A stretch of 64,000 nt of DNA from Prescottella defluvii (GTDB lineage Bacteria > Actinomycetota > Actinomycetes > Mycobacteriales > Mycobacteriaceae), in NCBI GenBank assembly GCA_029690005.1, contig CP121458.1, forward strand, positions 124,001-188,000. The letters run 5' to 3'. The translations under genes were made by a program, and so were the position numbers. This document shows, piece after piece, positions 52,329 through 61,317 of this stretch. Numbering within the stretch: the first letter of the stretch is position 1; the number at the start of each line of letters is the position of its first letter. The notes beneath the pieces are model-generated. The model was not told where the DNA came from. It saw only the letters and a list, made by a program, of their open reading frames with translations, and ran no database searches.

Positions 52329-53922
52329 TCACCCTTGAACGACGGCGGTATTGCCTCGCAGTTCTCCCTTGACGACCTTGCCACTGGCGTTGCGCGGCAA
52401 CGCATCCACGCACACCAACACCTTGGGATGCTTGTACCGCGCGAGTTGCGCGTCGAGGAACGGTTGCAGCTCGTCCAGGCTGAGTTCCCCGCCGGCGTCG
52501 GGCCGCAGGGCGACGACCGCGACCGGGACCTCACCCCACCGTGGTTCGGGGCGGCCGATCACGGCGGCCTCGAGGATCTTCGGGTGGGCGAAGAGCGCGT
52601 TCTCGACCTCGGCGCAGTAGATGTTCTCGCCGCCTGAGATGATCATGTCCTTCTTGCGATCGACGACGTAGACGAACCCTTCGTCGTCCACGCGGACCAG
52701 GTCACCCGAGTGGAACCACCCGCCGCCGAACGCCTCCGCGGTCGCGGTCGGGTTCTGCCAGTACTCGAGCATCATCGTCGGGCCCCGGTAGACGATCTCG
52801 CCCACCTCGCCGGGCGCGACGTCGTTCATGTCGTCGTCCACGACCCGGGCCTGCACGGTCGGGATCACCCGTCCCACCGATCCGAGTTTGCGGAGCGCGT
52901 CCGCGCCGTCGAGGACGCACGTGATCGGCGACATCTCGGTCTGGCCGAACACGGCCACGTTCGACGCGTCCGGGAAGGTCTGGGCCATCGCCCGGAGCAC
53001 CGTGTCCGACGCCGGCGCCGCGCCCCAGGAAATGCCGCGCAGCTTCAACTTTCGAGGTCTCGCCTGCTGCGTCGCGCACACCGCCTGCCACTGGACCGGC
53101 ACCAGGAACAGCGTGGTGACCTGCTCCTCCTCGAGCACGTCGAGCAGGACGTTCGGATCGAACGCCCCGACCGGGTAGATCACGGTGGTGAGCCCGAGCA
53201 TCAGGCTCGGCGCCATCGATCCCAGCGCGGCGATGTGGAACATCGGCGACGCGCAGAACCCGATGTCGTCGGAGCGGTCCAGCTGGAACGCCCGGATGCA
53301 CGTGAGCGCCTGCGCGTCCATGTTGCTGTGGGTCAGCACCGCGCCCTTGGGGCGACCGGTGGTCCCGGACGTGTACATGATGAGAGCCGGTGTGTCGTCG
53401 GGGATGTCGATCGCGGGATAGGCGGCACCCTCCTCGGCGATCAGGTCCTCGTACCCAGCACATCGCCCTCGGTCGGGCCGCCGACGACGATCGCGAGATC
53501 CGCTCCCCGACCTCGGCGCGAACCGCGCCGGCGAGCGGCGCCAGCGTGGTGTCCGCGATCACGGTTCGAGCACCGCTGTCGCGCAGCAGGAATGACACCT
53601 CGGGCACGGTCATCCGGAAGTTCACCGGGACCGCGATCGCGCCGAGCGCATTTGTGGCGAGGACCGTCTCGAGGTACTCAGGACGGTTGAGCATCAGGAT
53701 CAGGATCCGGTCACCGAAGCCGACGCCGCGCCGGGACAGCGCGTCCGCGAACTTCTCGACCCGGGCGTGGAGGGTGGACCATGTGAGGGACGCCCCCTGG
53801 AACCGCAGTGCGACGCGGTCCGGGATCATCCGCGCATGTCGCGCGACCTGATTGTTCCAGTTGTTGCGACGAGACCGCTGAGCTTCGAACGAGGCCGCGG
53901 GGACTGCAGCGGAAGTGACCAT
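52329..53922 (-). CDS. fadD5: Fatty-acid-CoA ligase, FadD5-like (first gene of the mce operon)
   Basis: About 531 residues. ANL-superfamily acyl-CoA synthetase: P-loop-like YTSGTTGRPKGAVLTHSNM, GQTEMSPITC, the hinge SGDLVRVDDEGFVYVVDRKK DMI region and a catalytic Lys in PRNASGKVVKGEL. It adenylates and thioesterifies fatty acids, probably those imported by the mce system. Two frame breaks lie near 53495 and 53455. Its place upstream of yrbEA matches fadD5 in mycobacterial mce1 operons. The 280-bp gap upstream, AT-rich for this genome near 53990, is the likely promoter region. Confidence 0.88.
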
Positions 53923-54202
53923 CGAGGGTTCCTCTCGTGCGGTGCGGGTCCTCCCGACCTGACCGGACCCGTGGTTCGATGTGAGGCAGATTACATGTTA
54001 TGCGCGGTTTCGGGATGCATTTTGTTAATCGCGATTCTCCCGCTGGAACCGACCGTCCGGACGGAGACACTTGCGCCGACGTCCAATCGAATCCCGTTTG
54101 GACACAATGCTCTTACGTCACGAATCGGACGCATTGCCCGGTCGGTCGAACCCGCCGGATGCGGCGGATACGACCGCACAAGTTGACGGGGATTCGTCAG
54201 TC

Positions 54203-54982
54203 TCAGGGGAACCGCGGCGGGCGCTTCTGCAGCATCGCCGCCGCACCCTCCGCGAAGTCCGCGGAGGCGAGCAGTTCCGCCTGCCCCGCCTTCTCCAGCT
54301 CGAGCGCCTCGTCCAGCGCGGCCAGCGTGGCCGCATTGAGCGACCGTTTCGTCAGTTCGAGTGCACGACGGGGCCCGGACGCGAGCCGGACCGCGGCGGC
54401 CCGGGCGTGCGCCGCGAGTTCGGCGTCGGCGACCGTCCGCGCCACCAGTCCGATCCGGTCGGCGTCCGCCGCCGATACCCGCTCGCCGAGCAGCGCCATC
54501 TCGGCCGCCTTGGCCCGACCGATCGCGGCCGGCACCAGCAGGCTCGAGCCGCCGTCGGGCGTCAGGCCGATCCGGACGAACGAGAGCAGGAAGTACGCGC
54601 TCTCGGCGGCGTACGCGAGATCGGCGGCGAGCGCGAGGGACACTCCGACGCCGGCGGCGGGACCGTTCACGGCCGCCACCACCGGAACCGGAACCTCGAC
54701 GATCGCGCGGATCACGTCGTTCGCGACGTCCATGACGACCGACGGGTCGACCGGATCCGCAGCCGTGGCAGCCAGATCCGCGCCGGTACAGAAGGCCGAT
54801 CCGGCACCGGTGATCAGGATGGAGCGCACCGCCGGGTCGCGACCCGCCCCGCGGATCGCTTCGCCGAGCGCCCGCATGGTCGCCATGTCGACCGCGTTCA
54901 TCCGCTCGGTGCGTGAGATCGTCAGTTCGAGTACGGCGTCGCGCAGTTGGCGGCGCAGCCCCTCCCCTGTCGCAGTCGTCAT
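54203..54982 (-). CDS. Enoyl-CoA hydratase/isomerase family protein
   Basis: 260 residues, intact. Crotonase fold: DAVLELTISRTERMNAVDMA, ILITGAGSAFCTGADLAA (first oxyanion strand), NGPAAGVGVSLALAADLAYA, then GLTPDGGSSLLVPAAIGRAK where one catalytic Glu is replaced by Asp, so hydratase activity is not assured; an isomerase or hydrolase activity is possible. ATG 54982 has a GAGGGG-like site; ATG 55009 is an alternative. It lies upstream of the mce operon on the same strand and divergent from the tandem TetR gene, fitting fatty-acid or sterol side-chain metabolism. Confidence 0.88.
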   Translation of the reverse strand: MTTATGEGLRRQLRDAVLELTISRTERMNAVDMATMRALGEAIRGAGRDPAVRSILITGAGSAFCTGADLAATAADPVDPSVVMDVANDVIRAIVEVPVPVVAAVNGPAAGVGVSLALAADLAYAAESAYFLLSFVRIGLTPDGGSSLLVPAAIGRAKAAEMALLGERVSAADADRIGLVARTVADAELAAHARAAAVRLASGPRRALELTKRSLNAATLAALDEALELEKAGQAELLASADFAEGAAAMLQKRPPRFP

Positions 54983-55221
54983 GCGCGCATCCCCTCGTCC
55001 ATCGAGCACACGAGACCTTCACGGACGATCGAGTCGGTGCGCACGAACCGGGTTCCCGAGAATCGTCGCTAACTTTCGTGCCGCCCGAACCTTTTGTCAA
55101 GCATCCGTGTTCAGGCGAATTCGCCCGAGTGTCTGGGGAATTGCGCACACGAACCCGGATTATCGGCACTCACCTGTGCGTTATGCTTCCGCCACCAGTA
55201 CCCCATATGTCAGGAGGTTCG

Positions 55222-56448
55222 GTGGCGCAGAGAACGGTGACCGAGCCACGACGTCGCCCCAAGAACCGGAAGGCACAGATCGCCGCAGTTGCCGCGGAGG
55301 CGTTCAGCGAGCGGGGCTATCACAGCGTCAGCGTCGACGACATCGCCGCGACGGTGGGCATCTCCGGGCCGGCCCTCTACCGCCACTACCCCAACAAGTA
55401 CGCTCTGTTCCTCGATGCGGCAACGGGTCTCGTGACATCCCTCCAGAGCGCGATCGCGGAAGACGCCGAGAGGGAGGTGCCGGACGCGGCGCAGCGTCTC
55501 GACGGGCAGATCCTGACGACGATCCGTACCACCGTCACCAACCGCAGGACCGCGGGCCTGTACCGCTGGGAGAGCCGGTATCTCGAGGCCACCGACCGCG
55601 CCTGCATCCGCGGTGCGATCGGCGCAGTCAATCGACGCATGGGGGCCACGCTCGCCAACCTGCGGCCCGAACTACCGGAACGCGACAACTTCCTCATCTG
55701 CGTCGCCATGCTCAGTGTCGCCGGAAGCATCACCGTCCACCGCGCGAACCTGCCGCGGAGACGCCTCGAGAACCTCCTGCTCGACGCCTGTCGAGCCCTC
55801 TCCCGGATAGACCTCCCCACGCCCGCCGAGCCGGACGTCGCCCGGGCGGCGACAGCGGGAATCCCGCTGTCCAACAAGCGGGAAGTGCTCCTGAACGAGT
55901 CGATCGTGCTCTTCCACGCCCGCGGCTACCATGAGGTGAGCATCGAGGACATCGGCGCGGCGGCCGGGATCAACGCCTCGGGGGTGTACCGACATTTCGC
56001 GAGCAAGTCGGATCTGTTGGCGGCCGCCTTCCACCGTGCCGCGGATCGTCTCGCGGCAGCGGTCGGGAGCGCGCTGAGCGGCTCCACGACTCCGCGCGAG
56101 GCGCTGCGGTCACTGGTGGACGTGTACGTCCGACTATCCTTCGCGCAGAGCGAGCTGATGAGCGTGTACTTCGCCGAGATCGGCAGCCTGCCCGACGCGC
56201 AGCGCACCGAACTGCGAAACATGCAGCGGCTCAATGTCGAAGAGTGGGCACATCTACTCGGCGAGACGCGTACCGAACTTTCCGCGGCCGAGTGCCGCTT
56301 CCTGGTACACGGGGCGCTGAGCCTCGTCCTCGACGCGGGGCGGGTGATGCGCTTCGACCCCACCCGGGTCAACGAGGCTCGCGTCCAGGCGATGATGCTC
56401 ACGACACTGTTCGGCGATTCGACCGACGACCCGGGAGGTACGACATGA
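55222..56448 (+). CDS. Tandem TetR-family regulator (two DNA-binding domains in one chain)
   Basis: About 409 residues, intact. The first TetR helix-turn-helix (AEAFSERGYHSVSVDDIAAT, VGISGPALYRHYPNKYALF) is at about residues 20-60. A second complete one (NESIVLFHARGYHEVSIEDI, AAAGINASGVYRHFASKSDL) lies near residue 225, each followed by its own helical ligand-binding part. This fused dimer-like layout occurs in some actinobacterial fatty-acid regulators. The GTG at 55222 has AGGAGG 4 nt upstream; ATG 55207 is possible. It is divergent from the enoyl-CoA hydratase and overlaps the GXWXG gene by 4 bp, so those are its likely targets. Confidence 0.9.
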   Translation: MAQRTVTEPRRRPKNRKAQIAAVAAEAFSERGYHSVSVDDIAATVGISGPALYRHYPNKYALFLDAATGLVTSLQSAIAEDAEREVPDAAQRLDGQILTTIRTTVTNRRTAGLYRWESRYLEATDRACIRGAIGAVNRRMGATLANLRPELPERDNFLICVAMLSVAGSITVHRANLPRRRLENLLLDACRALSRIDLPTPAEPDVARAATAGIPLSNKREVLLNESIVLFHARGYHEVSIEDIGAAAGINASGVYRHFASKSDLLAAAFHRAADRLAAAVGSALSGSTTPREALRSLVDVYVRLSFAQSELMSVYFAEIGSLPDAQRTELRNMQRLNVEEWAHLLGETRTELSAAECRFLVHGALSLVLDAGRVMRFDPTRVNEARVQAMMLTTLFGDSTDDPGGTT

Positions 56449-56921
56449 GTATCCAGGACGAGGTGGCAGACCTTCGTTCCCGAACCGATCGGATCGATCC
56501 ACGCGAGCTCGACGCCCTGTGGGCCCGACTCGAGCCGTGCCGGCCGATCGACCTCATCGGATACCGGTGGCGTGGCTTCGCATTCGACACCGGACATCGC
56601 ACCGGTGCGCTCCTCGAGCGCATCCATTGGTACGGCAAGGCATTCGGGAGCGAACACGACGTCCAGCCGCTGCTGTGCCGCGACGATTCCGGAAAGCTGG
56701 TCTCCGACATCGGAACCGGGCACGGCGAGGCCAGCCTGTGGGAGGTGGTCTTCCGGGGTGAGGTCACCACGGCCATGGTCTACGACGGCATGCCGGTGTT
56801 CGACCACTTCAAGAAGGTCGACGACGACACCGTCATCGGCGTCATGAACGGCAAGGGCAAGCTGGTCTTCGACGGCGGCGAGCACTTCTGGTTCGGCCTC
56901 GAACGCGACGTGGCGCTCTGA
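56445..56921 (+). CDS. GXWXG / DUF4334 domain protein
   Basis: 158 residues, intact. The GXWXG motif is in IGYRWRGFAFDTGHRTGALL (GYRWRG) and the DUF4334 part in TTAMVYDGMPVFDHFKKVDD DTVIGVMNGKG. Such proteins are common in actinobacteria beside lipid-metabolism genes and are uncharacterised; a beta-barrel ligand-binding fold is expected. The ATG overlaps the TetR stop (ATGA), so the two are co-translated. Confidence 0.85.
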   Translation: MSIQDEVADLRSRTDRIDPRELDALWARLEPCRPIDLIGYRWRGFAFDTGHRTGALLERIHWYGKAFGSEHDVQPLLCRDDSGKLVSDIGTGHGEASLWEVVFRGEVTTAMVYDGMPVFDHFKKVDDDTVIGVMNGKGKLVFDGGEHFWFGLERDVAL

Positions 56922-56936
56922 CCGCCGCGGGTCGTC

Positions 56937-57130
56937 AGATCAGGTGCGCATGCTTCGCCAGGCGTCGGCGCATGTCCCGCAGGTACAGGTAGTAGGTGGC
57001 CGTCATCTGGAGGGATGCGGCGGTAGCAGGCCGATCGTGAGGAAGCATCGTCGGGAAGGTGCATCAGCACCACGAACCCGAGTGGCGTTCGACGAGCCGC
57101 CGAGGGCGGTTTGCCCTCGGCGGCCGGGGC
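56937..57130 (-). pseudogene. Short coding remnant, origin unknown
   Basis: On the minus strand, GFVVLMHLPDDASSRSACYR (about 57080-57020) and then, one frame over, MTATYYLYLRDMRRRLAKHA ending in a stop at 56937 look like the end of a real protein broken by a frameshift. No full gene is present upstream, and I do not recognise the family. The rest of the 450-bp space between 56922 and 57372 holds a strong hairpin and no gene. Confidence 0.3.
57096..57124. terminator. Perfect 12-bp hairpin in the gap after the GXWXG gene
   Basis: Arms gccgccgagggc (57096-57107) and gccctcggcggc (57113-57124) with a 5-nt loop (ggttt). It lies between genes that converge (GXWXG on plus, monooxygenase on minus), so a bidirectional terminator is likely, though it is 175 nt from the GXWXG stop and lacks a U-tract. 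Confidence 0.55.
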
Positions 57131-57372
57131 CGCGGTCGCCGCCGCCCGACACCATCGAGCACCCCAACGCATCACTGATTTGGTTGCCTGTCAACCAGTT
57201 CCGGCCACTCTTCATCGATCTGCCCGCGTCCCGTTGCGCGCCACTGCGGAACGCCTGATCGACCGGACCTCCTGACGACAAGCCACCAACGACAAGCCGG
57301 ACAGCGCCCCAAGAACAGCGGGTCACAGCCTCAATGACCACGATCTACTGCTATAGCGCTAGCCGGCAGCGC

Positions 57373-58695
57373 TCAACCAAAGAGGTTCTCACGGAACGTT
57401 TTGCCGCGATACTCAGTGCGGTAGAGTCCGCGTCGCTGAAGCTCCGGGACGACGAACTCGACAAATCGAGAGAGACTGTCAGGGCTGAGCGCGTGGGTGA
57501 TGATGTAACCGTCACAACATTCCGATGCGAACCATTCCTCCATCTGGTCCACCACCGTCTTTGCCGACCCCACATATCTCGGCGTGAAGTCACTGGTCGC
57601 CTGAAGCATCGCTGCGTCGCGCAAGGTGGGCTCCCGCCCGTCGGAGTTCCACCCCATCAGGCGATGGGCGGCGCCATCCACCTGCTTGCCATCGTCTGCA
57701 GTGATCTGCGACAGCGGGGTATCGAGCGGTACGTCCTTCAGATCGACCCCCAGGGACATCTCGAGGATCTTCATCCCGGCTCGAAGGTTCGGCGAAGGCA
57801 TCCAGGGACGCGGCGTACTCAGCCGCCTCGGCGTCGGACTCTCCAGCGATGACATCGATGGACGGGAGAACGACACAGTCGCTCGGCTGGCGGCCGAACT
57901 GGTCGACCATCTGCCCCTTGAGGTCCGTGTAGTACTTGCGTAACGCCGACTCGTTCGAGTGTGGGCTGAAAACGACTTCAGCCCACCGTGCCGCGAACTC
58001 CATGCCCCTGGAGGAGGCTCCTGCCTGCATGATGACCGGGCGGCCCTGGGCGGATCGCGGGACGGTCAGACCACCCGCGTAACGCACCGCCTTTCCCTCG
58101 TACGTGCTGTATCGGATCTTGTCCGGATCAGCGAAGATCCCGCTCTCGCGATCGATGACCAGTGCGTCTTCCGACCACGTGTCCCACAACTGCATGCACG
58201 CCTCGACAACCTCGTCGGCCATGTTGTACCGCGAGGTCTTTTCGAGGATCTGATCATGCCCGAAGAGACGGGCGTCGGAATCCTGGAATGACGTGACGAC
58301 GTTCCAGCCTGCCCGACCCTTGCTCATCTGGTCCAGCGTGCCGAAGGCACGAGCGATGATGTACGGGGGTAGAACGTAGTACTCATCGTCGCACTGAGGC
58401 CCAGATGCTTGGTCACCCGCGCCATCGCGGTCAAGACCTGAATGGGATCGAGTAGCGACAGCATGCCGCCATGCCTGATCGTGTCGACCTGATCGGTACC
58501 GAACCCAGGAAGGTGGCTCTCCACGAAGAAGACCCCGTCGAACAGCCCCTCTTCGTAAATCCGGGCCAGCGTCTCGTAGCGCTCGTAGTCGAGGACCTGG
58601 TCCACATCACTGTCGGGATGCCTCCACGCACCGTTGTGATGGGTCGCGGGACCCCCGTTCATAAGACCGATCAAATGCATCTGCCGATTCGACAT
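57373..58695 (-). CDS. FMN-dependent monooxygenase, NtaA/DszA family
   Basis: About 441 residues. N-terminal MHLIGLMNGGPATHHNGAWR and EEGLFDGVFFVESHLP, then RAGWNVVTSFQDSDARLFGH, DALVIDRESGIFADPDKIRY and PVIMQAGASSRGMEFAARWA are the signature blocks of the bacterial-luciferase-like NtaA/SnaA/DszA group. These use reduced FMN from a partner and attack C-S or C-N bonds (dibenzothiophene sulfone, nitrilotriacetate, alkanesulfonates). Frame breaks fall near 58360 and 57800. The flavin reductase gene upstream on the same strand is the probable partner. The substrate is unproven. Confidence 0.88.
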
Positions 58696-58951
58696 CTACT
58701 CCAGTGTTCCTTTCTCTCATCGCTGTTCGTGGTCGCCAAGAACGCGCGCTGCCTACCCCCGTCGATCACGTGGCTCGACCATGACCCCACGCGCACCCGT
58801 GACACGACCACTCGGGCTGCGCCGAGTCTCCGCCGTGAAGGTTGATGCGACGAATCTGACTGGCTGGCCGACAAACTCGGCGTCTTGACGACGTCCTGAT
58901 CGCCGGCCACTGAGACCAGGCGGGACGGGCACCTGCCCATCTGTTGCACCG

Positions 58952-59500
58952 TCATCGCTTCACCCTCGCGTCCGCGCGCCCCGAGACAAGAGCCTCATCA
59001 GTTCCAGGAAGGAAACTCCGCAGCGACACACCGTGCTCGCTCGCCCAATCACGCACCACCTCGTCCAGGCGATCCATGTTGTGCATGTCGAAGTACAGTC
59101 CAGCTGTCGGCACACAAGCGCCCAGTTCTACGAGAAGTGGGCGCAGGTGAACGTCCATACCCATCGCATGAGACAGATCTGCACCCGTCATGAGCAGCGC
59201 GACAACTCCCGAGAGGCCCTTGTTCGGGTACCTGTCCATAAACGCCTTCAGGAGACCGGTGTACGTCGCCTTGTAAGTCGGCGAAGCAACGACCACGAGG
59301 TCCGCTCCCGCGATCTGCTGGTTCAGAGCGTCCAACTGTTCACTCGGCCATGCGAAAAGGACATCCGCGTAGTGCGCCAGGTCGATAACGGTCAAGTCAT
59401 AGCTTCTCGGCTCCAGCGTAGACTCCACCAACGAACGCGCAACTTGCAGCGTGCGCGAGTCCGGCTTTGGATTCCCAACCACAATAGACACATTCAGCAT
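58952..59500 (-). CDS. NADPH-dependent FMN reductase
   Basis: 182 residues, intact. Flavodoxin-like fold: IVVGNPKPDSRTLQVARSLV (phosphate loop), LVVVASPTYKATYTGLLKAF (SsuE/MsuE-type PTYKATYTG) and MTGADLSHAMGMDVHLRPLL. It reduces FMN for a two-component monooxygenase; the NtaA/DszA-type gene lies 256 bp downstream on the same strand. The gap contains the monooxygenase ribosome site (GGAACACTGGAG) and no other gene. Confidence 0.9.
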   Translation of the reverse strand: MLNVSIVVGNPKPDSRTLQVARSLVESTLEPRSYDLTVIDLAHYADVLFAWPSEQLDALNQQIAGADLVVVASPTYKATYTGLLKAFMDRYPNKGLSGVVALLMTGADLSHAMGMDVHLRPLLVELGACVPTAGLYFDMHNMDRLDEVVRDWASEHGVSLRSFLPGTDEALVSGRADARVKR

Positions 59501-59793
59501 ATGAGGGTCCCCACGTTGTCGGATATCGACTTATGCGATCTGGCGCCGAATTCTGGAATCATGTGTCGGCAATCACATCGATTTCGTTAGACCTTCGCCT
59601 ACGCCCGTTACGCCGGCCGTTACTCAATCATCTTGGCGTACGCGATGAGTCATTACTCGCGACCGTAGGACTGCCGGCGGTCTCAGCGAGCGATGTCCGG
59701 TCGGCGATGAGTGCCGTCTGCGCCGGTGGCCATCGTGACGGCGTCGCATGCCGACCATCACCACGGCGCGACGGTCCGCGCGTTCGCGTCGGC
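59501..59793. other. Intergenic region with no recognised gene
   Basis: Less GC-rich near 59520-59640 than the surroundings, so it probably holds the promoter of the FMN reductase gene (minus strand). I see no convincing reading frame, repeat or RNA gene. The long plus-strand frame here has no recognisable protein until the SDR-like stretch that begins about 59794. Confidence 0.4.
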
Positions 59794-59905
59794 GTGAGTG
59801 GGGAGATCTACCACGGCCTCGGCACCAGGGTCGCAACTTCACTGCGCGACCATGTCGCGGTGGTCACCGGCGGTGGCCGGCCCTTCGGGACCGCGGGATC
59901 ATGGT
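59794..59905 (+). pseudogene. Truncated SDR-family gene start
   Basis: GTG at 59794 opens VSGEIYHGLGTRVATSLRDH, which runs into VAVVTGGGRPFG, the N-terminal Rossmann strand and glycine motif of a short-chain dehydrogenase. Similarity ends about 59905, next to the stop of the opposite-strand amidohydrolase (59911). No continuation appears in any frame, so this is a 5' fragment only. Confidence 0.4.
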
Positions 59906-59910
59906 GTCGC

Positions 59911-61317
59911 TCAGCGCGAATGCACGATCCGGCCACCCACGAGAACCGTTCTCACGGCGGACGACTCGGGCGAATCGAGCATGTCGCGAAGCGGCACGTC
60001 GAGGACGAGCAGGTCAGCGGGCTCCCCCGCCCGGACTCGGCGGACCGGACCCGCTGGGCGGTTCGGGGGCGTCAGGTAGCTGCGCAGCGCCTGGGCTGGG
60101 TCGAGGCGTTCGGGTGCCCCGAGCACCGTGCCGGATTCGGTCCGGCGCCGGGCGGCGGCAGCAATCACCGCCCATGGGTCGACCGGCCCGTACGGGGCAT
60201 CACTCGACAGCGCGACGGGAACGCCGGCATCGATCAGGCTCCGGCACCGGTACAGGTCCACGAGGTCGCAGTGGTCGACTCGGGCGCGGTAGTCGTCGCC
60301 GCGATCGGCGATGAAGCCCGGTTGCGTGACGACGGTCAGCCCGTGACGACGGAGATCGCCGATCACCTCGGCGGGACGATGGACGCGTGCTCGATGCGAT
60401 CCCCCGGCTTGCACCCCACCTGGTCGAGGACGGCGAGCAGCACCAGCAATGACTCGCGTGTGACACTGTGCACCGCGACGGCGCGTCCGTCCGCCCGCGC
60501 GCGGCCGATCGTCTCGGCCAGACCGTCCAGATCGGGCGGATCGGAATCGGCGAGCACGATCTTGTACGGCCCCACCGTCACCCGGTCGTCGTGCGCCGGC
60601 GTCCAGTCCGATCCCAGCGGAACCCCCAACAAGTGCAGACGCTGCGGCAGGTCGCCGCTGCGAGCGGCGTCGACGAGCGCGGCCAGTGACCCCGGCGCCA
60701 GATCGGGTGTCGCATCGGTGACCGACGTGATCCCCAGGCACGCGAGATCCCTGCCGACGCAGTCCAATCCGGGTGGACGTCCGGTGGGCAGGCGGTCGCG
60801 GAGGAAGTCGTCGGCCCGCCACACCCGCCCGGTCGGGCGGCCGTGGGCGTCCCGCTCGATACCGGGATGCCGGGCGGTAGCCAGACCAGTGGCCTGGATC
60901 GCTGCAGTGTTGAGCATCCACAGCGCTCCGCTGCGGTGCTGGATGCGGACCGGGCGGCACGCGTGCAGCGCGTCTAGCGTCGTGGCGTCGAGCACGCCCG
61001 CGACCGTCTCGACGTAGCCGATCCCCGCACCCACCCGCCGTTGTCCTCGGCCCTGGCTAGGGCGCGGGCGAGGTCCGCCGCGCCCCGGACCGCGGGCGGG
61101 CCGCACCTAACCGATGCGCGTGCCGCGGCCATTGCGTGCAAGTGCAGATGGTGGTCGACCAACCCCGGGAGGACGGCGCCACCGCCGGCATCGAGTGTTC
61201 CGACCGACCCGCCGGCAGTTTCGGGCCGACCTCGGCGATACGTCCGCCCGAGATCCGCACGTCCACACCCGGACACCCGTCCACTTCAGCGTTGCGGATC
61301 ACGACCTCGGTGATCAC
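59911..61317 (-). CDS. Amidohydrolase family protein (YtcJ-like)
   Basis: About 470 residues after joining four frames (breaks near 61180, 61030 and 60385). Metal-binding LPGLVDHHLHLHAMAA near the N-terminus, a middle SGALWMLNTAAIQATGL, VAVHSVTRES, and the later VALSSDAPYGPVDPWAVIAA holding the conserved Asp, ending with the small beta domain GEPADLLVLDVPLRD. Members hydrolyse amides or cyclic ureas; the substrate is unknown. GTG 61317 overlaps the CoA-transferase stop as GTGA, so the genes are coupled. A partial SDR on the opposite strand abuts its 3' end. Confidence 0.8.

Noticed and set aside
59533..61017. A 494-codon plus-strand frame over the amidohydrolase
   Set aside because: Most of it is antisense to the amidohydrolase, with no domains. 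Only the short SDR-like piece at 59794-59905 was kept.
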